The notes under the pieces were generated by a model. It did no database searches and was not told the origin of the DNA. It saw nothing but the letters and a program-made list of their open reading frames with translations. Below are positions 34,584-42,622 of a DNA stretch of 64,000 bases, piece after piece. Source of the stretch: Planctellipticum variicoloris (GTDB lineage Bacteria > Planctomycetota > Planctomycetia > Planctomycetales > Planctomycetaceae); the NCBI RefSeq assembly GCF_030622045.1, contig NZ_CP130886.1:3857557-3921556 (forward strand), read 5' to 3'. How positions within the stretch are numbered: position 1 is the stretch's first letter; every line of letters starts with the position of its first letter. Position numbers and translations under genes: made by a program.

Positions 34584-35795
34584 ATGTCGAGCGAGCAGTC
34601 TGCGGAGCTACCGTCGGAGGCGACTGCGGAAGTCCGTGCGGGCTGTCGCGACGTGGAACTGGCCTGGGCGCGCGAGCAACTGCACGTTGAGACTGACGGC
34701 CCGGAAGGCGTCTGGCAGTCGTTGCAGCGCTGCGGCTTTCTGCCGGATGGGGCGCAGATTGCGGCGCTGGAGATTCTGGCGGGGACGGCCCCGCTGGAAT
34801 GTTCGCCGGCGACGGCGGACTATCGGCGGCTGGCTCGGCGTGAAGCCCTGCAATGCGAGATCGAGGCCTTTGCTGGTCGTTTCTTTGAGCATTCGCCGCC
34901 GGAACGGGATGCGGTCTGGCGGGACTTGCGGGAGCGTTGCGGGGAGTTTCCAGGGCTGGCATTACGACTTGAGCAGTTCCGGATCGGTTTGTCGGTCGAG
35001 CTCTTGACAGAGCGTGCGCTGATTCCGGCGGAGAGGGCGTTGATCGCCAGCTTTATGGCGCCGCCGAGTCACAGGCCCGCTTTGCGACGGACGCTGATCG
35101 CGGACTTGTGCCGTGAGTCCAGCGAAAAACTTCTGAACGCCCTCGACGACACGGATGTGCGACTGGATCGCCTTGCACCAGAGTTCGTCTCAGCGGCAAG
35201 TGCCGCGGCAATTTCGGGTTCTGAACTCAAGGAGTTCGCTGCCGCGCTGGCATCGTCCGACGGCATGGGGATTGCGAGTCGACAGGCAATTTACGATGAA
35301 GGCCATGCGGAGCCGTCGCGAGCGATGGCAGACGTGGTCAGTCTGGGAGGCTTCGTCTTCCAACGCTGGATCATGCTGCTGATCTTCGTGTTATCGGTAT
35401 TGCTGCTGGCGTTGCGGGACTGGATACCGCGACGACATACGTACGGGATTCCCGCGCGCGACGCGGTCGAGTCGCCGACGGAACGTGAGAGTCAACGGTC
35501 GCGATTTGCACCGAATTCCCGGGCGAGTCGAATTCACGAGTACGGGATTGCTCTCGAAAAAGACGACCGGCGCAGCCGGCTCGGACTCGGGCCACGGTAT
35601 CGCGTGCTCGGTCCAGGCCGCGTGGAAACTGTCGACACGGGGGAGTTGATTCGGATGGGATTCGATCCGGAAACGTCGATTCGCCGCGGGATCGAGCGAC
35701 GCGCCCAGGCGTCGACTTCACACGTCCCTCCAACTCCAACTGCGGGGAATCGCGATTTGCCGGAAGCCACGGGACGGGAGGACGCCGATGACTGA
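34584..35795 (+). CDS. Uncharacterised protein with central transmembrane helix
   Basis: A 403-residue protein with a mostly helical, acidic N-terminal 250 residues (no known motif), a single transmembrane helix at about 258-280 (RWIMLLIFVLSVLLLALRDW) and a basic, disordered-looking C-terminal region that ends TGREDADD. It overlaps the J-like gene by eight bases, so the two products are likely made in step and may form a complex. No family recognised. The ATG at 34584 has no strong ribosome site. Confidence 0.7.
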   Translation: MSSEQSAELPSEATAEVRAGCRDVELAWAREQLHVETDGPEGVWQSLQRCGFLPDGAQIAALEILAGTAPLECSPATADYRRLARREALQCEIEAFAGRFFEHSPPERDAVWRDLRERCGEFPGLALRLEQFRIGLSVELLTERALIPAERALIASFMAPPSHRPALRRTLIADLCRESSEKLLNALDDTDVRLDRLAPEFVSAASAAAISGSELKEFAAALASSDGMGIASRQAIYDEGHAEPSRAMADVVSLGGFVFQRWIMLLIFVLSVLLLALRDWIPRRHTYGIPARDAVESPTERESQRSRFAPNSRASRIHEYGIALEKDDRRSRLGLGPRYRVLGPGRVETVDTGELIRMGFDPETSIRRGIERRAQASTSHVPPTPTAGNRDLPEATGREDADD

Positions 35796-37308
35796 ACACC
35801 ATCTTCCCGATGACATTTCCGATTGGCCCACGAATCCTTATGAGTTGCTCGGAATTCCCTGCGACGCCGATCGCGACGTCATTCGTCGGGCTTACGTGAA
35901 GCTCATCCTTCGATACAAGCCGGAACGGTTTCCCGCGGAGTTCCAACGGATTCGCAAGGCATATGAACGCGTCCGGCAACAGACTCCGCGGCGACTGGCG
36001 AGCTGGGATCTGCCGTTCCCTTCGATCGAAGCCCTGTTCCCGCAGGAGCCGGAGTCATCTCGGAATGCCGATCCCTTTGTGCAACAGCCGTCGGACAGAA
36101 TCGACCGGCAGCCCGAAGCGATAGGACAGCCTGATCCGCTGCTTTCACAGCGGATCGCTGCCGCGTGGCAACTGGCGGTTGATGGTCAGCCGAGCGAGGC
36201 TTACCAGCAGTTCGTCGAACTCGGACGGCATTCGCCGGAGCACGAGGGAATTGCGATCCGGCGTTACTGGCTGGTCCGTCTCGCGCCGCAGGTCGCTCCG
36301 GACGCGACACCGCTGGAGATGCTTTTACCCCACGTCCGCGCGATGGGGCTGAGTGGACTCTTCGGACAGTTATTCCTGGCCGAATTGGTCCGCCAGCCGG
36401 AAGCAGCATTCGGCGAGTCGTGCTTGGAGGTCCTGCGTGACGCCCGCAGTACGCTCTGGCGACGGTCAATCTTCCGGATTCGCTGGCATGCCGCCGCAAT
36501 TGACGATCGGTGGATTATTATTGATCAGGATCTCGATGAACTTCGACAGCTCTCGCCGCTGGATTCAACGCCTTGGCTGTGGGGACATCTCGATGCATTG
36601 GCCGTCTGCTTGAAAATCCGTACTGACGCAGCCCGCGAACGGGCGCTGGCCTATCTGGAGGTACTGCACAAACACAATGACTGGTCGCACGAGGCGATCC
36701 AGGTGGCGGTGGAAGAGATCGATTGGATGCTGCAGGAGTCTCGGACTCTGCCGGACTGGTGTCCGTCGCAGTCCGGGCGTCAGACGGCAAACGCGTTCCA
36801 GTGGGCCGATTTGACCGGGATCGTCACGGCAGATGAAATGGATTCGGCCGGTCTGAGATTGAAGCTGGAACCGCTGCTGGCCGATTGGGTTCGCAATCCG
36901 GCAGGCGGACTGAGGGATCTGGACTCGCTGTACCAGTCCTTCCCGGCGCACGCAGTTCGATTGAATCAGTTCGTCGGCGAATTGCTCTTTGAAGGTTCGA
37001 CGGTTCGCTCGACGCTGAGTGGCGGCAACTTACGTCAGGCGGTGCTGGAAGACCTGTTTCACGAACGCCGGCTGCGGCGGCCCACTTTTCAATTGAACGC
37101 CGCCGACTTTCGATCGGGCGTCCTGCTGTTCTGCGTCGAAGAACGGGTGGACCTGGAGCCGGTGGCGCTGACGCTCCACGAGCTCATGCCGAATCTCCCC
37201 TGGGACTGCGAATTTCACCCGCTCAGGCTGGAGGGGGATGATGCGCTGCGAACGGTGATTCGCGGATGTCTGGCGTTGTGGGATGAACCGGCGGTGGGAA
37301 TGCCTTGA
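35788..37308 (+). CDS. J-domain-like protein lacking the HPD motif
   Basis: A 506-residue protein. Residues 16-60 resemble a DnaJ domain: NPYELLGIPCDADRDVIRRA, YVKLILRYKPERFPAEFQRI, RKAYERV. At the place of the HPD tripeptide the sequence reads KPE (RYKPERF), so stimulation of a DnaK ATPase in the usual way is unlikely. The remaining 440 residues are helical with no recognised domain. Translation is coupled to the upstream membrane protein. A structural, J-like role at a membrane complex is one possibility. Confidence 0.75.
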   Translation: MTEHHLPDDISDWPTNPYELLGIPCDADRDVIRRAYVKLILRYKPERFPAEFQRIRKAYERVRQQTPRRLASWDLPFPSIEALFPQEPESSRNADPFVQQPSDRIDRQPEAIGQPDPLLSQRIAAAWQLAVDGQPSEAYQQFVELGRHSPEHEGIAIRRYWLVRLAPQVAPDATPLEMLLPHVRAMGLSGLFGQLFLAELVRQPEAAFGESCLEVLRDARSTLWRRSIFRIRWHAAAIDDRWIIIDQDLDELRQLSPLDSTPWLWGHLDALAVCLKIRTDAARERALAYLEVLHKHNDWSHEAIQVAVEEIDWMLQESRTLPDWCPSQSGRQTANAFQWADLTGIVTADEMDSAGLRLKLEPLLADWVRNPAGGLRDLDSLYQSFPAHAVRLNQFVGELLFEGSTVRSTLSGGNLRQAVLEDLFHERRLRRPTFQLNAADFRSGVLLFCVEERVDLEPVALTLHELMPNLPWDCEFHPLRLEGDDALRTVIRGCLALWDEPAVGMP

Positions 37309-37443
37309 CCTCCTGATCCGGCGAGACGCGGCCGAACCTGCCCCCGCGAAAGCCGGTCTGTCCTTGTCAGGATGCGGCGAGTGGTCGACAATGCCCGCAC
37401 GGATAGGGCTCCTGGATGGAACGCGTTCTGGATTGCGGATGAC

Positions 37444-38217
37444 ATGTCGATCGATCTGGCGGAAAAGCTGAAGCGCACGCTGACCGGGAAATTTGTGGTC
37501 GTGGACGGCGCGGTGCCGGAACTGCGGCGGTTCGCCGCCCGGACCGGCCTGGTCAAGACCGTCAATATGAACTGCCGGGCGCTGGTCGAGTTCGATGGCC
37601 CGGCGGACGTCGGCTGGTACGATATCGATCCGACGTTTCTGACCGTGGTGGACGCCCCGCCGCCCAAACCGACTCCGGCGGCGGCGAAGGCTGCGGAAAA
37701 GGCCGAGGCGGCAATCGCTGCGGGGGCTCCAGCGACGCCCACGGCGGCGGTCAATCCGCTGGATGCGATCCGGAAACAGGGGGCGGCCAAGCCGGCGACG
37801 CCGGCGGCCTCCCCCCCTTCCCCGCTGGATCTGATCCGCCAGCAGGGAGCTGCGAAGGCCGAGGCCGAGGCGACGCCGGCCGCGAAGGGTCCTTCGCCTC
37901 TCGAACTGATCCGGAAGCAGGGAGCTGCGAAACCGACGGAGCCGGTCGATTCGATTCCGACCGCGGCTCCGTCGCCGCTGGATCTGATCCGGAAACAAGG
38001 GGCGGCGAAGCCGGCCGAGGCGCCTCCCGCTCGGGCAGAACCGGCGGCGAAACCGAGCCCGCTGGACCTCATTCGGAAGCAGGGAGCTGCGAAGGCCGCC
38101 GTCGAGAAGGCCCCTGCAATAGAGCCCGCAGTCCCGGACGTGCCGGCCGATCCTCCGGCTGCGAAACCTTCGATTCTGGACCAGATTCGCCAGCAGGGTG
38201 GTGCCAAGCCGCAATAA
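37444..38217 (+). CDS. Protein with six copies of a PLDLIRKQGAAK motif
   Basis: A 257-residue protein. Residues 1-72 form a small folded domain (LAEKLKRTLTGKFVVVDGAV, RALVEFDGPADVGWYDID) of alpha/beta or SH3-like type. The rest is an Ala/Pro-rich, probably disordered chain with six near-identical motifs: PLDAIRKQGAAKP, PLDLIRQQGAAKA, PLELIRKQGAAKP, PLDLIRKQGAAKP, PLDLIRKQGAAKA and ILDQIRQQGGAKP. The spacing is 20-40 residues. This looks like a multivalent ligand for a partner that binds a short amphipathic helix. The start MSIDLAEKLK (37444) is preferred to an ATG at 37372. Confidence 0.8.
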   Translation: MSIDLAEKLKRTLTGKFVVVDGAVPELRRFAARTGLVKTVNMNCRALVEFDGPADVGWYDIDPTFLTVVDAPPPKPTPAAAKAAEKAEAAIAAGAPATPTAAVNPLDAIRKQGAAKPATPAASPPSPLDLIRQQGAAKAEAEATPAAKGPSPLELIRKQGAAKPTEPVDSIPTAAPSPLDLIRKQGAAKPAEAPPARAEPAAKPSPLDLIRKQGAAKAAVEKAPAIEPAVPDVPADPPAAKPSILDQIRQQGGAKPQ

Positions 38218-38376
38218 ACTGGGCGGTTTGAGATTTGGTGTTTGAGATTTGGAGCTTCCTGCCGGGGGTTCGCTCTGGCTGAACGGGCCTAAGTCGTTAC
38301 AATGCCGGCGTTTGGTGCCGCAGGTCCGTCGGGCTCGCGGCTCCGCCTTGAATTCCAGAGCGATCGGATCGGTTTC

Positions 38377-39687
38377 GTGAGAATTGCGTATCTCGACTGC
38401 GCCAGCGGCATCAGCGGCGACATGATGGTGGGGGCCCTGATCGACGCGGGCGTCGATGTTTCCGCGATCAGGAAGGTCATCGACTCCCTCCGGCTGCCGG
38501 GGGTGGAAGTCGAAGTGAGCGACGTGCAGCGGTGCGGCTTCCGGGCGGTGAAGTTCGACGTCCGGCATCCGGAACAGCACGCGCACCGGCATCTGACGGA
38601 CATCCGCCAGATTCTGGATCGCTCGCCGGTCATGACGGAGGATCAGCGCGAGCTGGCGCTGAACATTTTTGAGGCGATCGCGCAGGCCGAGGGGACCGTG
38701 CATGGCATGGACCCGGAGAAGGTCCATTTTCACGAAGTCGGCGCGATCGACTCGATCGTGGACATCGTGGCGGCGGCGGTCGGTTTCGATCTGCTGGGGG
38801 TCGAAGAGATCCTGTGTACGTCGGTGCCGACCGGGCGGGGTTCGGTGAACATCGCTCACGGGGTGTGCGCGGTGCCGACGCCGGGGACGGCGGAGCTTTT
38901 GAAGGGGATTCCGCTCCGCGACGTGCCGATCGAGGCGGAGCTGACAACGCCGACCGGGGCGGCGATTCTGCAGGTGATGGTCGACCGGTTCGTCGACGGG
39001 CTGCCGGAGCTGACGCTGGAGACTGTCGGGCACGGGGCCGGGACGAAGGATTTCAAGCAGCAGGCGAACATTCTGCGGCTGTTCATCGGCGAGAAGGCGG
39101 ACGACCCGACGTTCGACGAAGTGGTGCTGCTGGAGACGAATCTGGACGACGTCTCGGCGGAGATCATCGGGTATACGAAGCGACGGCTGCTGGCGGCCGG
39201 GGCGCTGGATGTCTATTCGACGTCGATTCAGATGAAAAAGGATCGACCGGGGACGATGCTGAGCGTTATCGCCGAGCCGGGGGACGTGCAGGAGCTGGAA
39301 ACGATTCTGTTCGAAGAGACGGAGACGTTCGGCATCCGGCGGATTCCGGTCCGGCGGTCAAAGCGGGAACGGACGTCGTTCACGCTGGAAACCGACTGGG
39401 GGGACGTGAAGGGGAAGCTGGGCTGGCGACCGGGCGAGGCGGCGGTGTTTACTCCCGAGTACGAGGATTGCGTCAAGATCGCGAAGGCCAACAACGTGCC
39501 GTTGCGGGAGGTCTACCGCGTGGTGGAAGCGACCTTCCTGCTGGAAGCGGGCGAGGATGAAGACGAGGACGAGGAAGACGGCGAGCCGGGGCATGATCAC
39601 GACCACGATCATGGGCCGGACTGCGATCATGATCATGATCATGGGCACGATCACGACCATGACCACCGGCATGACCATGATCATTAA
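38377..39687 (+). CDS. larC: Nickel pincer cofactor biosynthesis protein LarC, with His-rich tail
   Basis: A 436-residue LarC. It starts with RIAYLDCASGISGDMMVGAL and contains KVHFHEVGAIDSIVDIVAAA, AELTTPTGAAILQVM, and LLETNLDDVSAEIIGY, all LarC hallmarks. LarC inserts nickel into the pincer nucleotide of lactate racemase-type enzymes. In Lactobacillus it is made as LarC1/LarC2 by frameshifting; here it is one frame. The last 35 residues are Asp/His repeats (GHDHDHDHG and similar), a likely nickel store. A GTG start at 38377 fits the family; the open frame extends upstream. LarB/LarE are not in the window. Confidence 0.92.
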   Translation: MRIAYLDCASGISGDMMVGALIDAGVDVSAIRKVIDSLRLPGVEVEVSDVQRCGFRAVKFDVRHPEQHAHRHLTDIRQILDRSPVMTEDQRELALNIFEAIAQAEGTVHGMDPEKVHFHEVGAIDSIVDIVAAAVGFDLLGVEEILCTSVPTGRGSVNIAHGVCAVPTPGTAELLKGIPLRDVPIEAELTTPTGAAILQVMVDRFVDGLPELTLETVGHGAGTKDFKQQANILRLFIGEKADDPTFDEVVLLETNLDDVSAEIIGYTKRRLLAAGALDVYSTSIQMKKDRPGTMLSVIAEPGDVQELETILFEETETFGIRRIPVRRSKRERTSFTLETDWGDVKGKLGWRPGEAAVFTPEYEDCVKIAKANNVPLREVYRVVEATFLLEAGEDEDEDEEDGEPGHDHDHDHGPDCDHDHDHGHDHDHDHRHDHDH

Positions 39688-39706
39688 GGTTCACGGATTC
39701 GGAGTG

Positions 39707-39852
39707 AACCACGGATGACACGAATTTGCACGAATGGAATTGCCGGAGCGGTGGTTGTGATCGGTTCGGAGCTTTGCCGAAGCGGTGAGCGACGGACTGG
39801 GAGTCGATCCCGTTTGAATCATTTGTGCTGATTCGTGTGATTCGTGGTCAAT
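39707..39852. repeat. ATTCGTG-type dispersed repeat, facing copies
   Basis: GAACCACGGATGACACGAAT with following TTGCACGAATGG (39707-39736) faces GTGCTGATTCGTGTGATTCG with TGGT (39826-39849) as an imperfect inverted repeat. Further copies lie at 34345, 47218-47370, 54976 and 62025. Confidence 0.65.
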
Positions 39853-39909
39853 CCGGGGAATTGCAGTCAGTTCAGACAGAACGAGGGACTTTGCCGAAGG
39901 GACTCGGCG

Positions 39910-40386
39910 ATGGGCGACTGGATTCAGACGGGGCTGCTGATCACCGCGGGAGGCGCCCTGATGTGGTCGGTGATTCACGGCAAGCGGCGGTTGCGGCTGA
40001 GCCAGCAGAAGGACGCGGTCAAGGACTTTCAGGAAGAGCTGCGGGCCATTGAGGGCTCGGCCCAGGGGCTCGTGCAGCAGATGGAAGTCCGGCTGCACGA
40101 CGAAATGCGCGCGGTCGAGGGGCGGATCGATAACCGCCTGACCGTACTGGACCAGCTCATTCTGGACGCCGACCGGGAGATCCAGCGGCTGACGGTGCTG
40201 CTGACAGAATCGCGGCGCGCAACGCTGATCGACCGCGAGCTGACCGCGGAAGAGACGCAGCGGGTACTGGATCTCGCCGAGGTGGGCTTCGACGGGAAAT
40301 CGATCGCCCGCTCACTGGGAATCGCGGAACCACGGGTGACCGAGGTGCTGCGTCAGTGGGAACCGCCGGAACAGCAAGCCGCCTGA
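39910..40386 (+). CDS. Membrane-anchored coiled-coil protein with C-terminal HTH-like end
   Basis: A 158-residue protein. It has one N-terminal transmembrane helix (WIQTGLLITAGGALMWSVIH), a long coiled coil (about residues 25-105: LRLSQQKDAVKDFQEELRAI, EMRAVEGRIDNRLTVLDQLI) and a C-terminal helix-turn-helix-like segment (LAEVGFDGKSIARSLGIAEP). Such anchored coiled-coil/HTH proteins are common but uncharacterised. The start MGDWIQTG at 39910 is chosen from protein structure; the frame extends upstream. Confidence 0.65.
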   Translation: MGDWIQTGLLITAGGALMWSVIHGKRRLRLSQQKDAVKDFQEELRAIEGSAQGLVQQMEVRLHDEMRAVEGRIDNRLTVLDQLILDADREIQRLTVLLTESRRATLIDRELTAEETQRVLDLAEVGFDGKSIARSLGIAEPRVTEVLRQWEPPEQQAA

Positions 40387-40735
40387 CCGCCGCCGGGGGC
40401 AGCCCCGCTGCCGACCGGCGTGGCCGGTTTGTGCCGACTCAGAGCTGGGTTGGGCGTGGATGCCGCGTACGGCTGCGATGGATGGTGGCGAAGCGAGATT
40501 CATTCGCCTCGTTCCCAGGCGGGAGCCTGGGAATTCCGTCTTCGGACGCTCTGCGTCCTTCGGGTTGGCGCCTCGTTGGCGGTCAGACGGCAGTCGAGGC
40601 GGAGCCTCGGAAGAGGGCGTTCCCAGGCGGGAGCCTGGGAACGAGGACAAAATGCAAATCGCAAATTGGGGGTGCGCGGTTTGGCTCCGGTGGGGAGATG
40701 CGCGGCCGCGGGTTGTGATTCTGACTGACGGATTG
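40387..40735. other. Intergenic region with REP-like palindromes and a 51-bp repeat
   Basis: No gene supported. It contains a 51-bp dispersed repeat (40429-40479; second copy 61841-61891), a palindrome GTTCCCAGGC-GGGA-GCCTGGGAA (40511-40533), CGAGGCGGAGCCTCGG (40595-40610) and GTTCCCAGGC-GGGA-GCCTGGGAAC (about 40619-40642). Confidence 0.65.
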
Positions 40736-41881
40736 TTATGACCAGAGGGCGGTGAGGGGCGTTGTGGCGAGGAGCGGGGGCGGATTTTCGCCGGGGCCGT
40801 AGGGGAGTTGGTCGCCGGCGATGCCGAACCAGTGGAGCAGCGTGGCGGTGAGCTCGGCGGGTGAGACCGGGCGGTCGAGGGGTGTGGCGGCGGTGGCGTC
40901 GCTGGTGCCCCAGACGGCTCCGCCGGTGAGTCCGCCGCCGGCCAGGAGAGCGGACCAGCACTGCGGCCAGTGGTCGCGGCCCTTGCGGTCGTTGATCGTC
41001 GGCGTGCGGCCGAATTCGCCCGTGGCGACGACCAGGGTGTCTTGCAGCAGTTCGCGCTCGGCAAGGTCGTCCAGGAGGCCCGCGAGGGCGCGGTCGAACT
41101 GCGGGCAGAGGTGGTCGCGGTAGTCGAAGATTGTGCCGCGGCCGACCTGTTCGCCGCCGTGGCAGTCCCAGGTGACGTCGTCGGTCCGTCGATCGAACAA
41201 GTTGACGGTGACGCAACGTGTCCCCTGCTCCACTGCCTGGCGGGCCTGCAGCAGGAGCTGGCCGAAGCGTGTGTCTCCGTAGTGCTTACGGAGGAGTTCG
41301 CGGTCTTCGTTGGAGGGGGTCGCGGCGGCCAGCGGCTGGTAGTCGTCGCCGAGGAGACCGGCGGTCTGGCCGAGATCGGCGCGTGAGTCGGCAGTATCCA
41401 ACGGTTGAGGCAGGATTTGGCTGGAGGTCTGATTTCTGGAACGACCGCCGTAACGGGCGACGACGGAGCTCCAGTGGGGAAAGGTCTGGCCGCGACGGGC
41501 GAGCTGGCCGGTCTGGAGGAGCTGGAGGCCGGTTTCGTGGAGCGGTGCGAAGTCGTGAGAAAGTGTGCGGATCAGCGAAAAGCGGTCGGCCCGCTGGGCG
41601 AGGAGCGGGAGCGTTTCGGAGAGTTGCAGTCCCGGAACGCTGGTGGAAATCGCCCGGAAGGGGCCGCGGATGTGGGAGCCGGCGTCCGGTTTGGGATCGA
41701 AGGTTTCGAGCTGGCTGGGGCCGCCGGTCATCAGGACGAAAATGCAGCGGCGGGCGAGATGGGCGGGCCGCCAGCCGGCGAGGGCCGCCTGCTCAGCGAG
41801 CGACCAGCCGACCATGCTCAGGCCGCCTGCGCGCAGAAATTCCCTGCGGGAGACGTTGGCTCCACTTGATTGGGGTCCCAT
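40736..41881 (-). CDS. DUF1501 protein (Tat-signal, sulfatase-like)
   Basis: A 381-residue protein with a Tat-type signal (SRREFLRAGGLSMVGWSLAE) and the DUF1501 pattern: CIFVLMTGGPSQLETFDPKP, GLQLSETLPLLAQRADRFSL, TLSHDFAPLHE, and the C-terminal VVATGEFGRTPTIN and GRDHWPQCWSALLAGGGLTG segments. The family is related to alkaline phosphatase/sulfatase folds and strongly expanded in Planctomycetes; substrates are unknown. The ATG at 41881 is preferred to 41923. DUF1501 genes are often paired with DUF1549/DUF1553 genes, but none is present here. Confidence 0.9.
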   Translation of the reverse strand: MGPQSSGANVSRREFLRAGGLSMVGWSLAEQAALAGWRPAHLARRCIFVLMTGGPSQLETFDPKPDAGSHIRGPFRAISTSVPGLQLSETLPLLAQRADRFSLIRTLSHDFAPLHETGLQLLQTGQLARRGQTFPHWSSVVARYGGRSRNQTSSQILPQPLDTADSRADLGQTAGLLGDDYQPLAAATPSNEDRELLRKHYGDTRFGQLLLQARQAVEQGTRCVTVNLFDRRTDDVTWDCHGGEQVGRGTIFDYRDHLCPQFDRALAGLLDDLAERELLQDTLVVATGEFGRTPTINDRKGRDHWPQCWSALLAGGGLTGGAVWGTSDATAATPLDRPVSPAELTATLLHWFGIAGDQLPYGPGENPPPLLATTPLTALWS

Positions 41882-42622
41882 CCTGCGACCTTTATTCCAT
41901 CCTCCACCGATCCAGGCCATCATGTCACTCTAACGCTTCTCCGGAGGCGAGGAAATGGTCTGCCGGTGGGGCGGGGACGGGAAACTGCCCAGACGGCGAG
42001 CCGTGCCAAGGAAAGTCATCGACCCGATCCGGGGGAGATGGCAACGGGGAATCGACGCTGGCGGTCGGGGGCGGTCGAGACTGGGCAGGGATGCCGCGGA
42101 CGCGTATCGTGCCGGAAACGCGGGTCGGGCCGCCTGCGGAAGCTGTTCGGTTTGGCGGCTGATCAAGAGAAGATCTCTCGCGGAGACGCAGAGTTGGCAG
42201 AGGCCGCAGAGAAGTCGGGGAAGGCTGAAGATTTCACGCGATGAAGAAATGTCGAATGACGAAGGCGAAATGTCGAAAGAGGGGCGAGAGTCTAAATCGC
42301 CGGCCACGATGGTGAGGCGCGCTGACATTGCTCCGTGGACGACACCCCGACCACTTCGAAGACCCTCACTCTGGCCTTCTCCCACTGAAGACAGCGGGAG
42401 AGGGGACAAGACTGGATGACGGCCTGATACGGAATCGATGCCGGTGATTTGGAATGTGCCGGGTGTTTCCCCGTTCGCTCGTGCGAGAACCGAAATTTTT
42501 CGGCGTGGCGGAGCCTCGCGGCGAAACGAGCGGCCGTCGCGGGTCGACTCGACCTGCATCCGGTCGCGTCTGGAACGCAACACTGGTTCGGCTCCGAGAA
42601 CACTGCCGGGAAGGCCCTCGCC
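41882..42622. other. Long intergenic region with repeat modules
   Basis: No gene is supported in this 740-bp gap. It contains a CGCGGAGACGCAGAG-type module (about 42179-42215), a GAAATGTCGAATGACGAAGG-type module (42243-42285, related in complement to 59518-59545) and a CTTCTCCC...GGGAGAGG hairpin (about 42376-42402). Long minus-strand frames across it are low-complexity and are not called. Confidence 0.5.

Noticed and set aside
37030-39033. Long minus-strand open frame of 667 codons
   Set aside because: Antisense to the J-like, repeat-motif and larC genes; its Arg-rich low-complexity composition mirrors their codon bias.
34381-40646. CRISPR array
   Set aside because: The repeated palindromes are few, irregularly spaced and scattered over kilobases, with no uniform spacers; no cas gene is present.
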